This document shows positions 8,314 to 18,227 of a stretch of DNA of 64,000 nt, piece after piece. Within the stretch, counting starts at the first letter, position 1. Each line of letters begins with the position of its first letter. Both the position numbers and the translations under genes were made by a program. Origin of the DNA: Heyndrickxia ginsengihumi (GTDB taxonomy: Bacteria > Bacillota > Bacilli > Bacillales > Bacillaceae_C); contig NZ_JAAIWK010000002.1 in NCBI RefSeq assembly GCF_011008565.1, positions 62,001 through 126,000 of the forward strand. The letters are read 5' to 3'. The notes under the pieces are model-generated. The model ran no database searches, was not told where the DNA came from, and saw nothing but the letters and a program-made list of their open reading frames with translations.

Positions 8314-9783
8314 TTGTCGCAATTGGACACACCATTATATACAGGTTTACTTAGACATGTTAGTCGCAACCCCATTCAATTCCATATTCCTGGCCATAAA
8401 GCGGGAAACGGCGTTGATCCTGAGTTTCGTCAGTTTATTGGCGAAAATATTTTCAAGCTAGATTTAATTAATATTGAGCCATTAGATGATTTGCATTCAC
8501 CACATGGAATTATTATGCACGCACAACAGTTAGCAGCTGAAGCTTTTGGCGCTGATCATACATTTTTTTCAGTCCAAGGAACAAGCGGTGCGATTATGAC
8601 AATGGTCATGAGCGTTTGCCATCCTGGAGATAAAATTATTGTTCCGCGTAATGTTCATAAATCTGTTATGTCAGCAATTGTTTTCTCAGGAGCAATCCCT
8701 ATTTTTATTCATCCTGAAGTAGACAATCAATTAGGAATTTCACATGGCATTACACCAGAGTCCGTTTCAAAGGCATTACAACAAAATCCTGATGCGAAAG
8801 CTGTGTTAGTCATAAACCCGACTTATTATGGGATTTCCGCTGATTTAAAAAGTATTGTTGAGATTGCCCATGCATATCATGTTCCTGTGCTTGTTGATGA
8901 AGCCCATGGTGTTCATATACATTTTCATGATGAACTTCCATTATCAGCAATGCAAGCCGGTGCAGATATGGCAGCAACAAGCGTCCATAAACTTGGCGGC
9001 TCACTTACTCAAAGCTCGATATTGAACATTAAAGAAGGACTTATATCTAAAAATCACGTTCAAAGTATGTTTAGCATGCTTACAACAACATCTACATCCT
9101 ATATTTTACTTGCCTCTTTAGACGTTGCACGAAAAAGATTGGCCACTGAAGGGAAAGAAATTATTGAGGCAACCATCCAACTTGCGAAAAAAGCGCGCAA
9201 ACAAATTAATGAAATCGATCATTTGTATTGTGTTGGCAATGAAATTTTAGGAACAAAAGCGACGTACGATTATGACCCGACGAAATTAATTATTTCTGTA
9301 AAAGATCTTGGCATTACAGGTCATGATGCAGAAAAATGGTTACGTGAAGTATATAACATTGAAGTTGAACTTTCTGACTTATACAATATTCTTTGTATTG
9401 TCACACCTGGAGATAGCGATCAAAGTGTAAACCAATTAGTTAAGGCGTTAGAAGAGCTCTCTAACACTTTTTCACATCTTTCAAGCAAGCTTGATGTTCA
9501 AGTACTATTACCAGATATTCCTTTACTTGCTTTAACACCGCGTGATGCATTTTACGCTGAAACTGAGACGATACCGTTATCAGAATCTGAAGGGAGAATT
9601 ATTGCGGAGTTTGTAATGGTTTATCCTCCAGGAATTCCAATCTTTATTCCTGGGGAAATCATTACAGAAGAGAACTTAAATTATATTCGCACAAATTTAG
9701 AAGCTGGATTACCTGTTCAAGGGCCAGAAGACCCTCAATTAAATACAATAAAAGTCATAAAAGAACATCGGGCAATTAAATAA
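8314..9783 (+). CDS. speA: Arginine decarboxylase SpeA (Orn/Lys/Arg decarboxylase class I fold)
   Basis: The 489-residue PLP enzyme probably decarboxylates arginine to agmatine, the first step of polyamine synthesis in Bacillus. The PLP lysine is in TSVHKLGGS (about K226), preceded by the aspartate-containing DEAHGVH motif. The N-terminal IPGHKAG box and the C-terminal family domain ending in the PPGIPIFIPGE block are present. I choose TTG at 8314, since GGTGGAG at 8301-8307 is its ribosome binding site and the alternative GTG at 8302 lies inside that site. Position next to SR1 and yktA matches B. subtilis speA. Lysine decarboxylation cannot be excluded by sequence. Confidence 0.92.
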   Translation: MSQLDTPLYTGLLRHVSRNPIQFHIPGHKAGNGVDPEFRQFIGENIFKLDLINIEPLDDLHSPHGIIMHAQQLAAEAFGADHTFFSVQGTSGAIMTMVMSVCHPGDKIIVPRNVHKSVMSAIVFSGAIPIFIHPEVDNQLGISHGITPESVSKALQQNPDAKAVLVINPTYYGISADLKSIVEIAHAYHVPVLVDEAHGVHIHFHDELPLSAMQAGADMAATSVHKLGGSLTQSSILNIKEGLISKNHVQSMFSMLTTTSTSYILLASLDVARKRLATEGKEIIEATIQLAKKARKQINEIDHLYCVGNEILGTKATYDYDPTKLIISVKDLGITGHDAEKWLREVYNIEVELSDLYNILCIVTPGDSDQSVNQLVKALEELSNTFSHLSSKLDVQVLLPDIPLLALTPRDAFYAETETIPLSESEGRIIAEFVMVYPPGIPIFIPGEIITEENLNYIRTNLEAGLPVQGPEDPQLNTIKVIKEHRAIK

Positions 9784-9813
9784 AGATATTAAGATATTAA
9801 AACATACTAACAT

Positions 9814-9857
9814 TAGTAGCGCAAACCTAGGCCATGGTTTGTGCTACTATTTTTTTA
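9814..9857 (+). terminator. Terminator of speA
   Basis: TAGTAGCGCAAACC pairs with GGTTTGTGCTACTA (one wobble) around an 8-nt loop, followed by T7. Confidence 0.9.
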
Positions 9858-10142
9858 TAGTAGAAGTGAAGGAAGGTCGACCAACCTCTGGGACCATGTA
9901 AGAGTCCGTATCAAAACCAGACCAACTTCACACCCTTATTTGAATCAGTTTAGTATGTTGGGTCCACGAGATCGTGTATAAGAAAATGGAATCGATAAGG
10001 CACTGTGAAGGCTTCTATGATAGGCAAAAGGAGTAGATTTGTATGAAACATGTCATCGCCTTACGAAAGATTTTATTTTTTATGATTTGCGCAATGCTTA
10101 TGACAAATTAAAAACGCAACAGAAATTACTGAAAGATACTTG
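9858..10142 (+). mobile_element. Probable relic of an IS110-family left end with start of transposase
   Basis: A structured 180-nt leader (9860-10042, with GGTCGACC and GAAG/CTTC foldbacks) precedes GGAGTAGATTTGT and an ATG at 10043 encoding MKHVIAL. I recall this as the N-terminus of Bacillus IS110-type transposases. The catalytic Asp expected next is lost: the frame runs into RKILFFMICAM and stops. A neighbouring frame still reads YDLRNAYDKLK. In IS110 elements the leader upstream of the transposase encodes the guide (bridge) RNA. The family call is from memory of the N-terminus and layout and needs a database search. Confidence 0.4.
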
Positions 10143-10153
10143 ACTAATCGTAA

Positions 10154-10317
10154 GAAAGAGGATGGGACAAAACTCAATAGCTAAAGACGAACATTGCACA
10201 AAGCGGATGCAGGAGGCTCACCAGCCAACCGCGGAAAGCGAAAGATATTCCCGGATCCGGGTTAGAGCGCAATATTCGAGTTTCTTTAGTTAATAACTTT
10301 TGTTCCACCTCTTCTTT
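10154..10317. repeat. Palindromic repeat family B, copy 1
   Basis: This 164-bp element has imperfect inverted arms of about 45 bp. GAGGATGGGACAAAACTC and AGCTAAAGACGAACATTGC on the left mirror GCGCAATATTCG and CTTTAGTTAATAAC on the right. The centre contains family A-like sequence (CCGCGGAAAGCGAA). A second copy in reverse orientation lies at 32761-32902. Confidence 0.75.
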
Positions 10318-10379
10318 TCTCCCTTTTCTAAAAAAGCTAATGTCAGTATCTGAAATCGCCTACTCTTAACTTATAGTGC

Positions 10380-10404
10380 AAAAAAAAAGCGGCTATAAGC
10401 CGTT
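10380..10404 (-). terminator. Terminator of SR1
   Basis: On the minus strand CGGCT, a 3-nt loop and AGCCG are followed by CTTTTTTTT, 15 nt after the SR1P stop codon. Confidence 0.85.
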
Positions 10405-10566
10405 GAGACATTGACCATTATTCTTCCTCTTCGTGCTGACAATGTTCACATGTTGAGTAGAGAACCGTAACCTTTTCATCTTCTACATGTTCGATCGTAG
10501 CTTCACATGATTGGCATACAATGATTCCCATTTTAATTTCCCCCTAAAAATAATTTGTAAGCGTTT
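10383..10566 (-). ncRNA. SR1 dual-function small RNA
   Basis: The transcript of about 180 nt is inferred from a plausible minus-strand promoter (TTGAAT, 17 nt, TAATAT, ending near 10575), the SR1P reading frame and the terminator. In B. subtilis, SR1 lies at this position between speA and the pdh operon. There it base-pairs with ahrC mRNA and encodes SR1P, and it is repressed under glycolytic conditions by CcpN and to a lesser degree CcpA. The identification rests on the peptide, size and synteny. The antisense region was not matched here. Confidence 0.75.
10418..10531 (-). CDS. SR1P, GapA-binding peptide encoded by SR1
   Basis: A 37-codon ORF starts at ATG 10531 with AGGGGGAAA upstream. It reads MGIIVCQSCEATIEHVEDEK, then a second Cys pair as CEHC, and ends EEEE. 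Four cysteines in two CxxC pairs suggest a small zinc-binding fold. B. subtilis SR1P has the same length class, the same N-terminus (MGTIVCQDCEGTI, as I recall it) and the same location. There it binds glyceraldehyde-3-phosphate dehydrogenase GapA and promotes the GapA-RNase J1 interaction; rnjA is also in this window. The position, motif and SR1 features agree. Confidence 0.85.
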   Translation of the reverse strand: MGIIVCQSCEATIEHVEDEKVTVLYSTCEHCQHEEEE

Positions 10567-10569
10567 ATA
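10555..10569. promoter_or_regulatory. cre-like CcpA site at the SR1 start region
   Basis: TTGTAAGCGTTTATA matches the cre consensus WTGNAANCGNWNNCW at all defined positions but one. It overlaps the predicted SR1 transcription start, a position suited to repression. B. subtilis SR1 is subject to CcpA control, from a more distant site. Confidence 0.6.
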
Positions 10570-10645
10570 TTTATATATTAATACATACTATTTAATTATT
10601 CAAGATAAAAAAGTATATTATATTTATTTAATTGTGACATATAAT

Positions 10646-10888
10646 TTATTTTACCATCTCATCTAAAACGATTTGTAGTACGCCGTAAGCAGATAAGCTC
10701 GAAGCCGTAATAATCATCGTTCTGCGAAATGATTTAATGATGGACTTAGCTAACAAAAAGGCTAAATAAAAAAACACAATAAATGTAATAACTTTAAACA
10801 CCATTCGATCCCCTTTTGAAAGCCAAGATGCCAATGTAAAAACGCTCCAAACCATTAATTGAAAAAGAAATGCAACATAGTATTTCAT
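10646..10888 (-). CDS. Small membrane protein of unknown function
   Basis: I do not recognise this 80-residue protein. It starts with ATG 10888 behind AGGGTGAG. It shows a hydrophobic N-terminal helix (residues 3-22), a second helix (about 29-49) and a third weaker hydrophobic stretch (55-75) after the basic KSFRR segment. It lies between the SR1 gene and pdhD, where B. subtilis carries the lipoprotein gene slp, but it lacks a lipobox and is not that protein. Good initiation signals make it a likely real gene. Confidence 0.6.
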   Translation of the reverse strand: MKYYVAFLFQLMVWSVFTLASWLSKGDRMVFKVITFIVFFYLAFLLAKSIIKSFRRTMIITASSLSAYGVLQIVLDEMVK

Positions 10889-11184
10889 CGTCTCACCCTA
10901 AGTTTTTTATTATGAATATAACGAATCTATTCTCCATTAATAAACAAATATGCCCAATTTTACACAATATGATGAATATTTTACGACGATTAGAATCATA
11001 ATATCTATATTACGAAAACTTAAGAAGATAAAAAGGAATAAACATAAATGATAGGCACCCAAATAACATTGCTTTATTTGTGAATACCCCTTTTACTCAA
11101 CGTAAAAACATATATTGTCATTTATTATTTGAGCCTTTTAAAAAATGTTTGTTTTTATTAGTCCGTTCTCAAACAAGCTATCTA

Positions 11185-11285
11185 CAGTAAAAGAACCAAA
11201 ATTTCTACGGGATTAGCAGGATTGCTGAGTCCCCAGCTTCTTCCGCAGAAGCAGCACCCGGACGAAAATCAACTGCCTCTTTTTA
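11185..11285 (+). repeat. Degenerate family A repeat copy
   Basis: CGGGATTAGCAGGATTGCTGAG matches the family A left arm (split in two blocks here), and GGACGAAAATCAACTG matches its end. The right arm is reduced. The rest of 10889-11300 is AT-rich and shows no gene. Confidence 0.5.
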
Positions 11286-11302
11286 ATAAAAAGGCTGCAA
11301 AT

Positions 11303-11330
11303 TAAAAAAGTGCCCTCGTTGAGGACACTT
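11303..11330 (-). terminator. Terminator of the pdhABCD operon
   Basis: On the minus strand AAGTGTCCTC and GAGGGCACTT form a 10-bp stem with one wobble or mismatch, followed by TTTTTAAT, just past the pdhD stop. Confidence 0.85.
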
Positions 11331-11338
11331 CATATTGC

Positions 11339-12751
11339 TTATTTTAAAATGTGAATTGGTGTTCCAAGAGCAACTTCCGATGCTTCCATTGTAATTTCAC
11401 CTAATGTTGGATGTGCATGGATCGTCATTGCAATATCTTCAGCAGTCATACCTGCCTCAATTGCTAGACCAAGTTCAGAAATGATATCAGATGCACTGAC
11501 ACCTGCTACTTGTGCACCAATTAGTAAGCCATCTTCCTTACGTGTTACCAATTTAACAAAACCATCTGTTTCGTTTAATGCTAATGCACGTCCATTAGCA
11601 CCGTAAGGGAATTTTGCTGCTACAACATCTAATCCTTCTTCTTTAGCTTGAGCTTCAGTATAACCGACAGTTGCAAGCTCAGGTTCAGAGAACACAACAG
11701 CAGGAATACCGATGTAATCAATTTCAGAAGGATGGCCGGCTATTGCCTCAGCAGCGATTTTTCCTTCATATGACGCTTTATGAGCAAGCTGAGGACCTGG
11801 CACAATATCACCAATTGCGAAAATATTAGATACACTTGTACGACATTGCTTATCGATCTCGATAACGCCTCTTTCTGTCATCTTCACACCAGCTTGTTCT
11901 AATCCCATTTCGTCTGTATTCGGACGGCGACCAATTGTAACTAACACATAGTCTGCTTCAAGTTTTTGTTGTTCACCTTTTGCTTCGTAAGTGACAACGA
12001 CACCATCTTCTTTTTCTTCTACACCTTTAGCTAATGCTTGTGTAATAACTTGAACACCTTTCTTCTTCAAATTACGGGAAACAATTGATGTCATTTGTTT
12101 TTCATAAGCATTACCTAAAATATCTGGAGCGCCCTCTAAAATCGTTACTTCAGTTCCAAAGTTCGCATAAACAGTACCAAGTTCGATTCCGATTACACCG
12201 CCACCGATAATCACTAATTTTTTTGGAATTTCTTTTAAATTTAACGCTCCGGTTGAGTTTAAAACTCTTTCTGAATATTTGAAAGTTGGCAATTCAATTG
12301 GACGTGAACCAGTTGCGATAATTGCATGCTTAAATGTATAAGTTTGCGCCGAATCTTCCTTAATAACACGTAGAGTATGATCATCATTGAAATAAGCTTC
12401 ACCTTTTACAATCTCTACTTTATTCCCCTTTAAAAGAGATTCAACTCCGCCTGTCAATTTTTGAACAACGCTTTGTTTCCATGTTTGTACCTTTTCAAAA
12501 TTAACTGTTACATTTTCAGAAACAATTCCCATATCCTCAGATTGCTTTGCATGCTCATAACGATGAGATGCTGAAATAAGTGCTTTTGATGGTATACAGC
12601 CAACATTTAAGCAAACACCACCAATATGCTCTTTTTCTACTATTGTTACTTTTTGTCCTAATTGTGCAGCACGAATTGCTGCAACATATCCCCCTGGACC
12701 AGCACCAATGACAATTGTATCTGTTTCAATTGGAAAATCTCCCACTACCAT
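11339..12751 (-). CDS. pdhD: Dihydrolipoamide dehydrogenase, E3 of pyruvate dehydrogenase
   Basis: The 470-residue flavoprotein reoxidises the dihydrolipoyl groups of E2 and passes electrons to NAD+. It shows the FAD fingerprint [19 protein letters not shown], the redox disulfide [13 protein letters not shown], the NAD-binding [10 protein letters not shown] and the C-terminal dimer motif AHPTLGE with the catalytic histidine. The N-terminus [11 protein letters not shown] is the Bacillus PdhD form. It begins 4 nt after pdhC and is last in the operon. Confidence 0.97.
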   Translation of the reverse strand: MVVGDFPIETDTIVIGAGPGGYVAAIRAAQLGQKVTIVEKEHIGGVCLNVGCIPSKALISASHRYEHAKQSEDMGIVSENVTVNFEKVQTWKQSVVQKLTGGVESLLKGNKVEIVKGEAYFNDDHTLRVIKEDSAQTYTFKHAIIATGSRPIELPTFKYSERVLNSTGALNLKEIPKKLVIIGGGVIGIELGTVYANFGTEVTILEGAPDILGNAYEKQMTSIVSRNLKKKGVQVITQALAKGVEEKEDGVVVTYEAKGEQQKLEADYVLVTIGRRPNTDEMGLEQAGVKMTERGVIEIDKQCRTSVSNIFAIGDIVPGPQLAHKASYEGKIAAEAIAGHPSEIDYIGIPAVVFSEPELATVGYTEAQAKEEGLDVVAAKFPYGANGRALALNETDGFVKLVTRKEDGLLIGAQVAGVSASDIISELGLAIEAGMTAEDIAMTIHAHPTLGEITMEASEVALGTPIHILK

Positions 12752-12755
12752 TTTT

Positions 12756-14060
12756 TTACGCCTCCATTAATAATAGTTCTGGATCGTTTAATAAACGTTT
12801 TATATGATTTAACGCATTTTGTGCGGTTGCACCATCAATCATACGGTGATCAAAGCTTAATGATAATGCTAAAACAGGAGCTGCAACAATTTCACCGTTT
12901 TTTACAACTGGTTTTTCAGCAATTCTACCAATTCCTAAGATAGCTACCTCAGGATGGTTAATTACAGGTGTAAACCATTGGCCACCAGCAGAACCAATAT
13001 TCGTAATTGTTGTAGAAGCACCTTTCATTTCGTTTGGTGCTAACTTACCACTGCGTGCTTTATCAGCTAGCTCATTAATTTCTTTTGAAACAGCAAAAAC
13101 AGATTTTCGATCAGCATGTTTAACAACTGGAACAAGCAAACCTTTTTCAGTATCTGCAGCAATTCCAATATTGTAATAATGCTTTTGAATAATTTCATTT
13201 GTTGAGTCATCAATCGATGTATTAAGAACAGGATACTCTCTTAAAGCACTAACAAGAGCTTTCACTACGTACGGCAAGAACGTTAGTTTAATGCCCTTTT
13301 CAGCTGCAATTTCTTTAAATTTCTTTCGATGTGCAACTAATGCTGTAACATCCACTTCATCCATGAGCGTTACATGTGGCGCCGTTTGTTTTGAATGAAC
13401 CATCGCCTTTGCAATAGCCTTTCTGATTGCAGTCATTGGCTCACGTGTTTCAGGGAAATCACCCTCTGGTATAACGACTTGTGGCGCTGCTTTTTCTGCA
13501 TGTTCAACTGGTGTTTCTGATGTTTCCGGCGTTTTTGTATCACCGTTAACAAAAGCATCAATATCAGCTTTAATGACACGGCCATTATTACCGGAACCAG
13601 ATACAAGACGAATGTCAACACCCTTTTCGCGAGCATACTTACGAACAGAAGGCATTGCAATTACACGGCGATTTGGATCTGCCGCCTCTTGCTTAGAATC
13701 TGCCGTTTCTTTAGCTGCTTCTTCTTTATTCGTTTCAACAGCTACCTCTTGTTTTTCAATCTGTGCTTCTTCCTTTTCTTCACTTGCTCCATGGTTGCCT
13801 TTAAATTGCATATTTTCATATCCAGGGGCATCAAATTTCGCAAGCACATCTCCAACAACAGCTACAGTTCCTTCTTCAACTAAAATTTCTTCAACTGTAC
13901 CTTCTACTGGAGAAGGAATTTCAACAACGGATTTATCATTTTGTACTTCACATAGTACATCATCTTCTTCAACTTTATCGCCAGGCTTAATAAACCATTT
14001 AACGATTTCACCTTCATGTATTCCTTCACCGATATCTGGTAATCTAAATTCAAATGACAA
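12756..14060 (-). CDS. pdhC: Dihydrolipoyl acetyltransferase, E2 of pyruvate dehydrogenase
   Basis: The 434-residue core enzyme has one N-terminal lipoyl domain with the lipoylation site in QNDKSVVEI (about K43). An Ala/Glu/Lys-rich linker and the peripheral subunit-binding domain ([15 protein letters not shown], near residue 136) come next. The catalytic domain ends in DHRMIDG. The start is TTG 14060 behind AAAGGAGTGAG at 6 nt. It transfers the acetyl group from E1 to CoA. It sits between pdhB and pdhD with 88 nt and 4 nt gaps. Confidence 0.96.
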   Translation of the reverse strand: MSFEFRLPDIGEGIHEGEIVKWFIKPGDKVEEDDVLCEVQNDKSVVEIPSPVEGTVEEILVEEGTVAVVGDVLAKFDAPGYENMQFKGNHGASEEKEEAQIEKQEVAVETNKEEAAKETADSKQEAADPNRRVIAMPSVRKYAREKGVDIRLVSGSGNNGRVIKADIDAFVNGDTKTPETSETPVEHAEKAAPQVVIPEGDFPETREPMTAIRKAIAKAMVHSKQTAPHVTLMDEVDVTALVAHRKKFKEIAAEKGIKLTFLPYVVKALVSALREYPVLNTSIDDSTNEIIQKHYYNIGIAADTEKGLLVPVVKHADRKSVFAVSKEINELADKARSGKLAPNEMKGASTTITNIGSAGGQWFTPVINHPEVAILGIGRIAEKPVVKNGEIVAAPVLALSLSFDHRMIDGATAQNALNHIKRLLNDPELLLMEA

Positions 14061-14148
14061 GGTGTTCTCACTCCTTTTTGATCATAATCATCTATCACAA
14101 CAATAAGAAACTTTTTATTGTAGCATGTGAATAGATATGATGTAGCGA

Positions 14149-15126
14149 TTAAAAAGTTAAGACTTTTTTCGCTGTTTCTAAAATGTCTTTATAAGTCGGA
14201 ATCCAAATACCTTCTGCTTGTGCAAATGGATAGATCGTGTCAGGAGCCGTTACCCGAAGGACTGGTGCCTCCAAGCTTAAAATGGCACGCTCATTAATTT
14301 CAGCAATAACATTTGCAGCAATTCCTGCTTGTCTTTGTGCTTCTTGGACTACTATAGCACGATTTGTTTTCTCAACGGAAGCAACAATTGTTTCAACATC
14401 CAGCGGACTTACTGTTCGTAAATCAACTACTTCTACAGAATAGCCTTCTTTTTCCAGCTCTTCAGCAGCTTTTAATGATTCATGAACCATCGCACCATAA
14501 GCTATGATGGAAAGATCTGTACCTTCTCGTTTAACATCTGCTTTTCCAATAGGTACTGTGTATGCTTCTTCTGGAACTTCCTCACGGAAAGAACGGTACA
14601 ATTTTAAATGCTCTAAGAACACAACTGGGTCATTATCTCTTATTGAAGAAATTAACAATCCTTTTGCATCATATGGTGTTGAAGGTATAACTACTTTAAT
14701 ACCTGGTGTTTGGGCCATTAACCCTTCCAAGCTGTCAGCATGCATTTCTGGAGTATGTACCCCGCCTCCAAATGGAGAACGAATTGTAATTGGCATATTG
14801 ATACTGCCGCCCGTACGGAAACGATACCGAGCCATTTGGCCATGAATCGAGTCCATTACCTCAAATACAAAACCGAAAAATTGAATTTCTGGAATAGGAC
14901 GAAATCCTTGAAGAGCTAAACCAATTGATAATCCACCAATTCCTGATTCAGCTAACGGAGTATCAAATACACGTTCTTCACCAAATTCTTTTTGCAAACC
15001 TTCTGTCGCACGGAATACGCCGCCGTTAACGCCAACGTCTTCACCGAATACTAACACATTTTCATCATTTTTTAACTCAGTACGTAATGCGTCAGTGATT
15101 GCTTGAATCATTGTCATTTGCGCCAT
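14149..15126 (-). CDS. pdhB: Pyruvate dehydrogenase E1 beta subunit
   Basis: The 325-residue subunit begins [18 protein letters not shown], has the family motif [18 protein letters not shown] (near residue 28) and the transketolase C-terminal domain. With PdhA it forms the thiamine-diphosphate E1 heterotetramer. It starts 3 nt after the pdhA stop, so the two are probably translationally coupled. Confidence 0.97.
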   Translation of the reverse strand: MAQMTMIQAITDALRTELKNDENVLVFGEDVGVNGGVFRATEGLQKEFGEERVFDTPLAESGIGGLSIGLALQGFRPIPEIQFFGFVFEVMDSIHGQMARYRFRTGGSINMPITIRSPFGGGVHTPEMHADSLEGLMAQTPGIKVVIPSTPYDAKGLLISSIRDNDPVVFLEHLKLYRSFREEVPEEAYTVPIGKADVKREGTDLSIIAYGAMVHESLKAAEELEKEGYSVEVVDLRTVSPLDVETIVASVEKTNRAIVVQEAQRQAGIAANVIAEINERAILSLEAPVLRVTAPDTIYPFAQAEGIWIPTYKDILETAKKVLTF

Positions 15127-15129
15127 GGC

Positions 15130-16263
<1,134 letters not shown>

Positions 16264-16409
16264 CTACATATCTTCATTTAGATGATTATTTCAGTTCTAT
16301 CATTCATTTTTCCAATACTAAATTAGTCACTATTTTATGAAAATGTCGACAGATTACATAAAACAACAAATACACAAGAAACCGCAATCATTTTCATTTT
16401 TCACAAAAA

Positions 16410-16423
16410 ACAGTATATACTGT
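16410..16423. promoter_or_regulatory. 14-bp perfect palindrome upstream of pdhA
   Basis: ACAGTATATACTGT is a perfect palindrome 165 nt upstream of pdhA, downstream of the candidate promoter. A variant without the left half (GTATATACTGTATTATAA) recurs at 20443-20460. It may be an operator; no known regulator is assigned. Confidence 0.4.
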
Positions 16424-16473
16424 ATTAATAAAATCATCTAACAAAGTGATACAATACTGTTTCTGACATATAT

Positions 16474-16502
16474 AGAGTACCTTAAAATTGGTAAAGCGTC
16501 AA
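16474..16502 (-). promoter_or_regulatory. Candidate pdhA promoter
   Basis: On the minus strand TTGACG is followed after 17 nt by TACTCT. The -35 is good and the -10 weak. It would give a leader of about 220 nt. The 16260-16665 region has no ORF. Confidence 0.35.
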
Positions 16503-16664
16503 TTATAAAACCTAACTCAAAAAAATTTTTTAAAGATCATAAACAATCATCTGTAATACTTAGCCTTCAAAACTGTATTATAATAGAATAGACATTAATC
16601 TTTTATACCATAACAAGTTCCGCAACTGTCCAATATTTTTCGACAATGACTGCAAATCTAGAAA

Positions 16665-16697
16665 CAAAAAAATCCCGTCTCGCACGGGATTTTTTCT
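16665..16697 (-). terminator. Terminator of ykrA
   Basis: On the minus strand AATCCCGT and ACGGGATT form a perfect 8-bp stem with a GCGAG loop and a following T7, starting at the ykrA stop. Confidence 0.9.
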
Positions 16698-17468
16698 TTA
16701 TATTAGTTCTAATTTTTTTAGACCATAATAAATTCCGCCATTGTCAACATCTTCAGTTACAAAGCTAGCGCATCCTTTCAGTATGTCAACAGCATTCCCC
16801 ATTGCTACTCCAGTACCAACTTCTTTAATCATCTCAACATCATTTAGTCCATCTCCAAAAGCATATACATTTTTCATATGAATGCCTAATTTAGAGATCA
16901 TTTGTTTTATCCCCTCTGCTTTTGAACCACCGTTTGGTAAAACATCCATGGAATATTGGTGCCAACGTACAAAATGAAGATCGGGAAATTTACCTATATA
17001 TATATCTTCATCTTTTTCTTCGCAAAATAATAACGCTTGATAAATTTCATTATGTAAATAAAAAGATGGATCGTATGCAGGATGAGGAAACTTTAAGCTA
17101 GCGATCCCCTCTTCAATATGAGGATGGTACTCCACATTCGCTTTCATAGTTTTTTCTGTTAAGTATACAAGTGGATGACCGTTTTTATTTGCTAATTCCG
17201 TTAAGGCCTTTTGTGCTTCAATTAAAAGTGGATTCTTATATATCAATTCATTTTCGAACACTACAAACTGACCGTTAAAACTAACATATGAATCAATCTC
17301 CAACTCCTTGCGAATATGTTCAAACATAAAAGGGGTACGACCTGTTGCAATGGCTACATATACTCCATTGCTTTTCAACTCTTTAATTGCCTTTTTTGTA
17401 GAATCCGGAATATTTTTATGATGATCAAGCAATGTACCATCAATATCAAAAAATACGATGTCTTTCAT
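16698..17468 (-). CDS. ykrA: Cof-type HAD hydrolase YkrA
   Basis: The 256-residue HAD-superfamily phosphatase has motif I DIDGTLLDHHK (nucleophile D8), motif II ATGRTP, and motifs III/IV with K in GGSKAEGIK and GDGLNDVEM. The type IIB cap makes it a Cof-like sugar-phosphate phosphatase; the substrate is unknown. Start is ATG 17468. It is monocistronic, between the pdh operon and rpoY-rnjA, as in B. subtilis. Confidence 0.88.
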   Translation of the reverse strand: MKDIVFFDIDGTLLDHHKNIPDSTKKAIKELKSNGVYVAIATGRTPFMFEHIRKELEIDSYVSFNGQFVVFENELIYKNPLLIEAQKALTELANKNGHPLVYLTEKTMKANVEYHPHIEEGIASLKFPHPAYDPSFYLHNEIYQALLFCEEKDEDIYIGKFPDLHFVRWHQYSMDVLPNGGSKAEGIKQMISKLGIHMKNVYAFGDGLNDVEMIKEVGTGVAMGNAVDILKGCASFVTEDVDNGGIYYGLKKLELI

Positions 17469-17630
17469 TTTATCTAAACTCCATTCTTTACTACTTATAT
17501 TTCACAATGTTAACATTTCCTCTCCTCAATCGTAAATTACTTTCATCTTAAATATTCGTCATTTCCACATTTTTCCTCGATAATAAAAAATTCTTTTGCA
17601 TATAATATAAGACAAGATCTACTGGCCGCC

Positions 17631-17658
17631 TTTACTTTATCCGATAATTTATTACAAT
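17631..17658 (+). promoter_or_regulatory. Candidate promoter of the 23-codon ORF
   Basis: TTTACT and TACAAT are separated by 16 nt. Transcription would begin near 17665, directly at the Shine-Dalgarno hairpin. Confidence 0.45.
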
Positions 17659-17679
17659 AGAAGTAGGGAGATGATCTCC

Positions 17680-17751
17680 ATGTTAAAAAAGCTAAAAAAG
17701 AAGCTTTTAAAACAATGGAAAGATCTATTAAGAAAAAAAACAATTGCATAA
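17680..17751 (+). CDS. Putative 23-residue cationic amphipathic peptide
   Basis: ATG 17680 opens MLKKLKKKLLKQWKDLL, then RKKTIA and a stop. The peptide has nine Lys, one Arg and one Asp, with Leu/Trp at positions 2, 5, 9, 10, 13, 16 and 17, a one-sided helix pattern. AGGGAG lies 9 nt upstream, a promoter-like pair precedes it, and a strong terminator follows the stop by 7 nt. The Shine-Dalgarno is inside the inverted repeat GGAGATGATCTCC (17667-17679), which abuts the start codon. Complete gene signals on so small a unit suggest a real gene. I know no named homologue. It could be a membrane-active peptide or regulated toxin, which is inference. Confidence 0.5.
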   Translation: MLKKLKKKLLKQWKDLLRKKTIA

Positions 17752-17758
17752 CCATTGG

Positions 17759-17787
17759 AATCCCTCTTTGTGAGGGATTATTCTTTA
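17759..17787 (+). terminator. Terminator of the 23-codon ORF
   Basis: AATCCCTC and GAGGGATT form a perfect 8-bp stem with a TTTGT loop, followed by ATTCTTTA. Confidence 0.75.
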
Positions 17788-17939
17788 TCTAATTATCTTT
17801 TTATTTTAGTAAGTTCACCCATTAAAATGAAATCAGCATACTCTAATAGTATTTACTAACAATATACTTGATTGATACCGGGTGAAAGATTTAAAAAATC
17901 AAATAAATATATGGATAAATATTAATTTACATGAAAAAG

Positions 17940-17969
17940 TTGTTATATGTAGTTATCTTTTTATATAAT
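17940..17969 (+). promoter_or_regulatory. SigA promoter of rpoY-rnjA
   Basis: TTGTTA (17940-17945) is followed by an 18-nt spacer and a perfect TATAAT (17964-17969). Confidence 0.65.
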
Positions 17970-18013
17970 AGAAAAAGTTACTATTGAAAACGGAGTAAGG
18001 AGAGAGATAAAAC

Positions 18014-18220
18014 ATGATCTATAAAGTTTATTATCAAGACAGTTTATATGAAGTACCTGTACGAGAAAATACAAAAGCTTTTTATATTGAAGCTGAATCT
18101 GAAAGAGAAGTACGCCAAAAATTAAAAAACCGCGCAATTAATATCGAGTATATTCAATTATTAGAAGGAAAATATCTCGAATATGAAAAACAACAAGAAA
18201 ATTTTAAATTAGTGGAGTAG
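18014..18220 (+). CDS. rpoY: RNA polymerase epsilon subunit RpoY (YkzG)
   Basis: This 68-residue protein is the small epsilon subunit that binds core RNA polymerase in Firmicutes. It begins [19 protein letters not shown], typical of DUF1447/YkzG, and is full length. The start follows AAGGAGAGAG. It lies 7 nt upstream of rnjA and is surely co-transcribed with it, as in B. subtilis. Confidence 0.92.
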   Translation: MIYKVYYQDSLYEVPVRENTKAFYIEAESEREVRQKLKNRAINIEYIQLLEGKYLEYEKQQENFKLVE

Positions 18221-18227
18221 TAACTAT

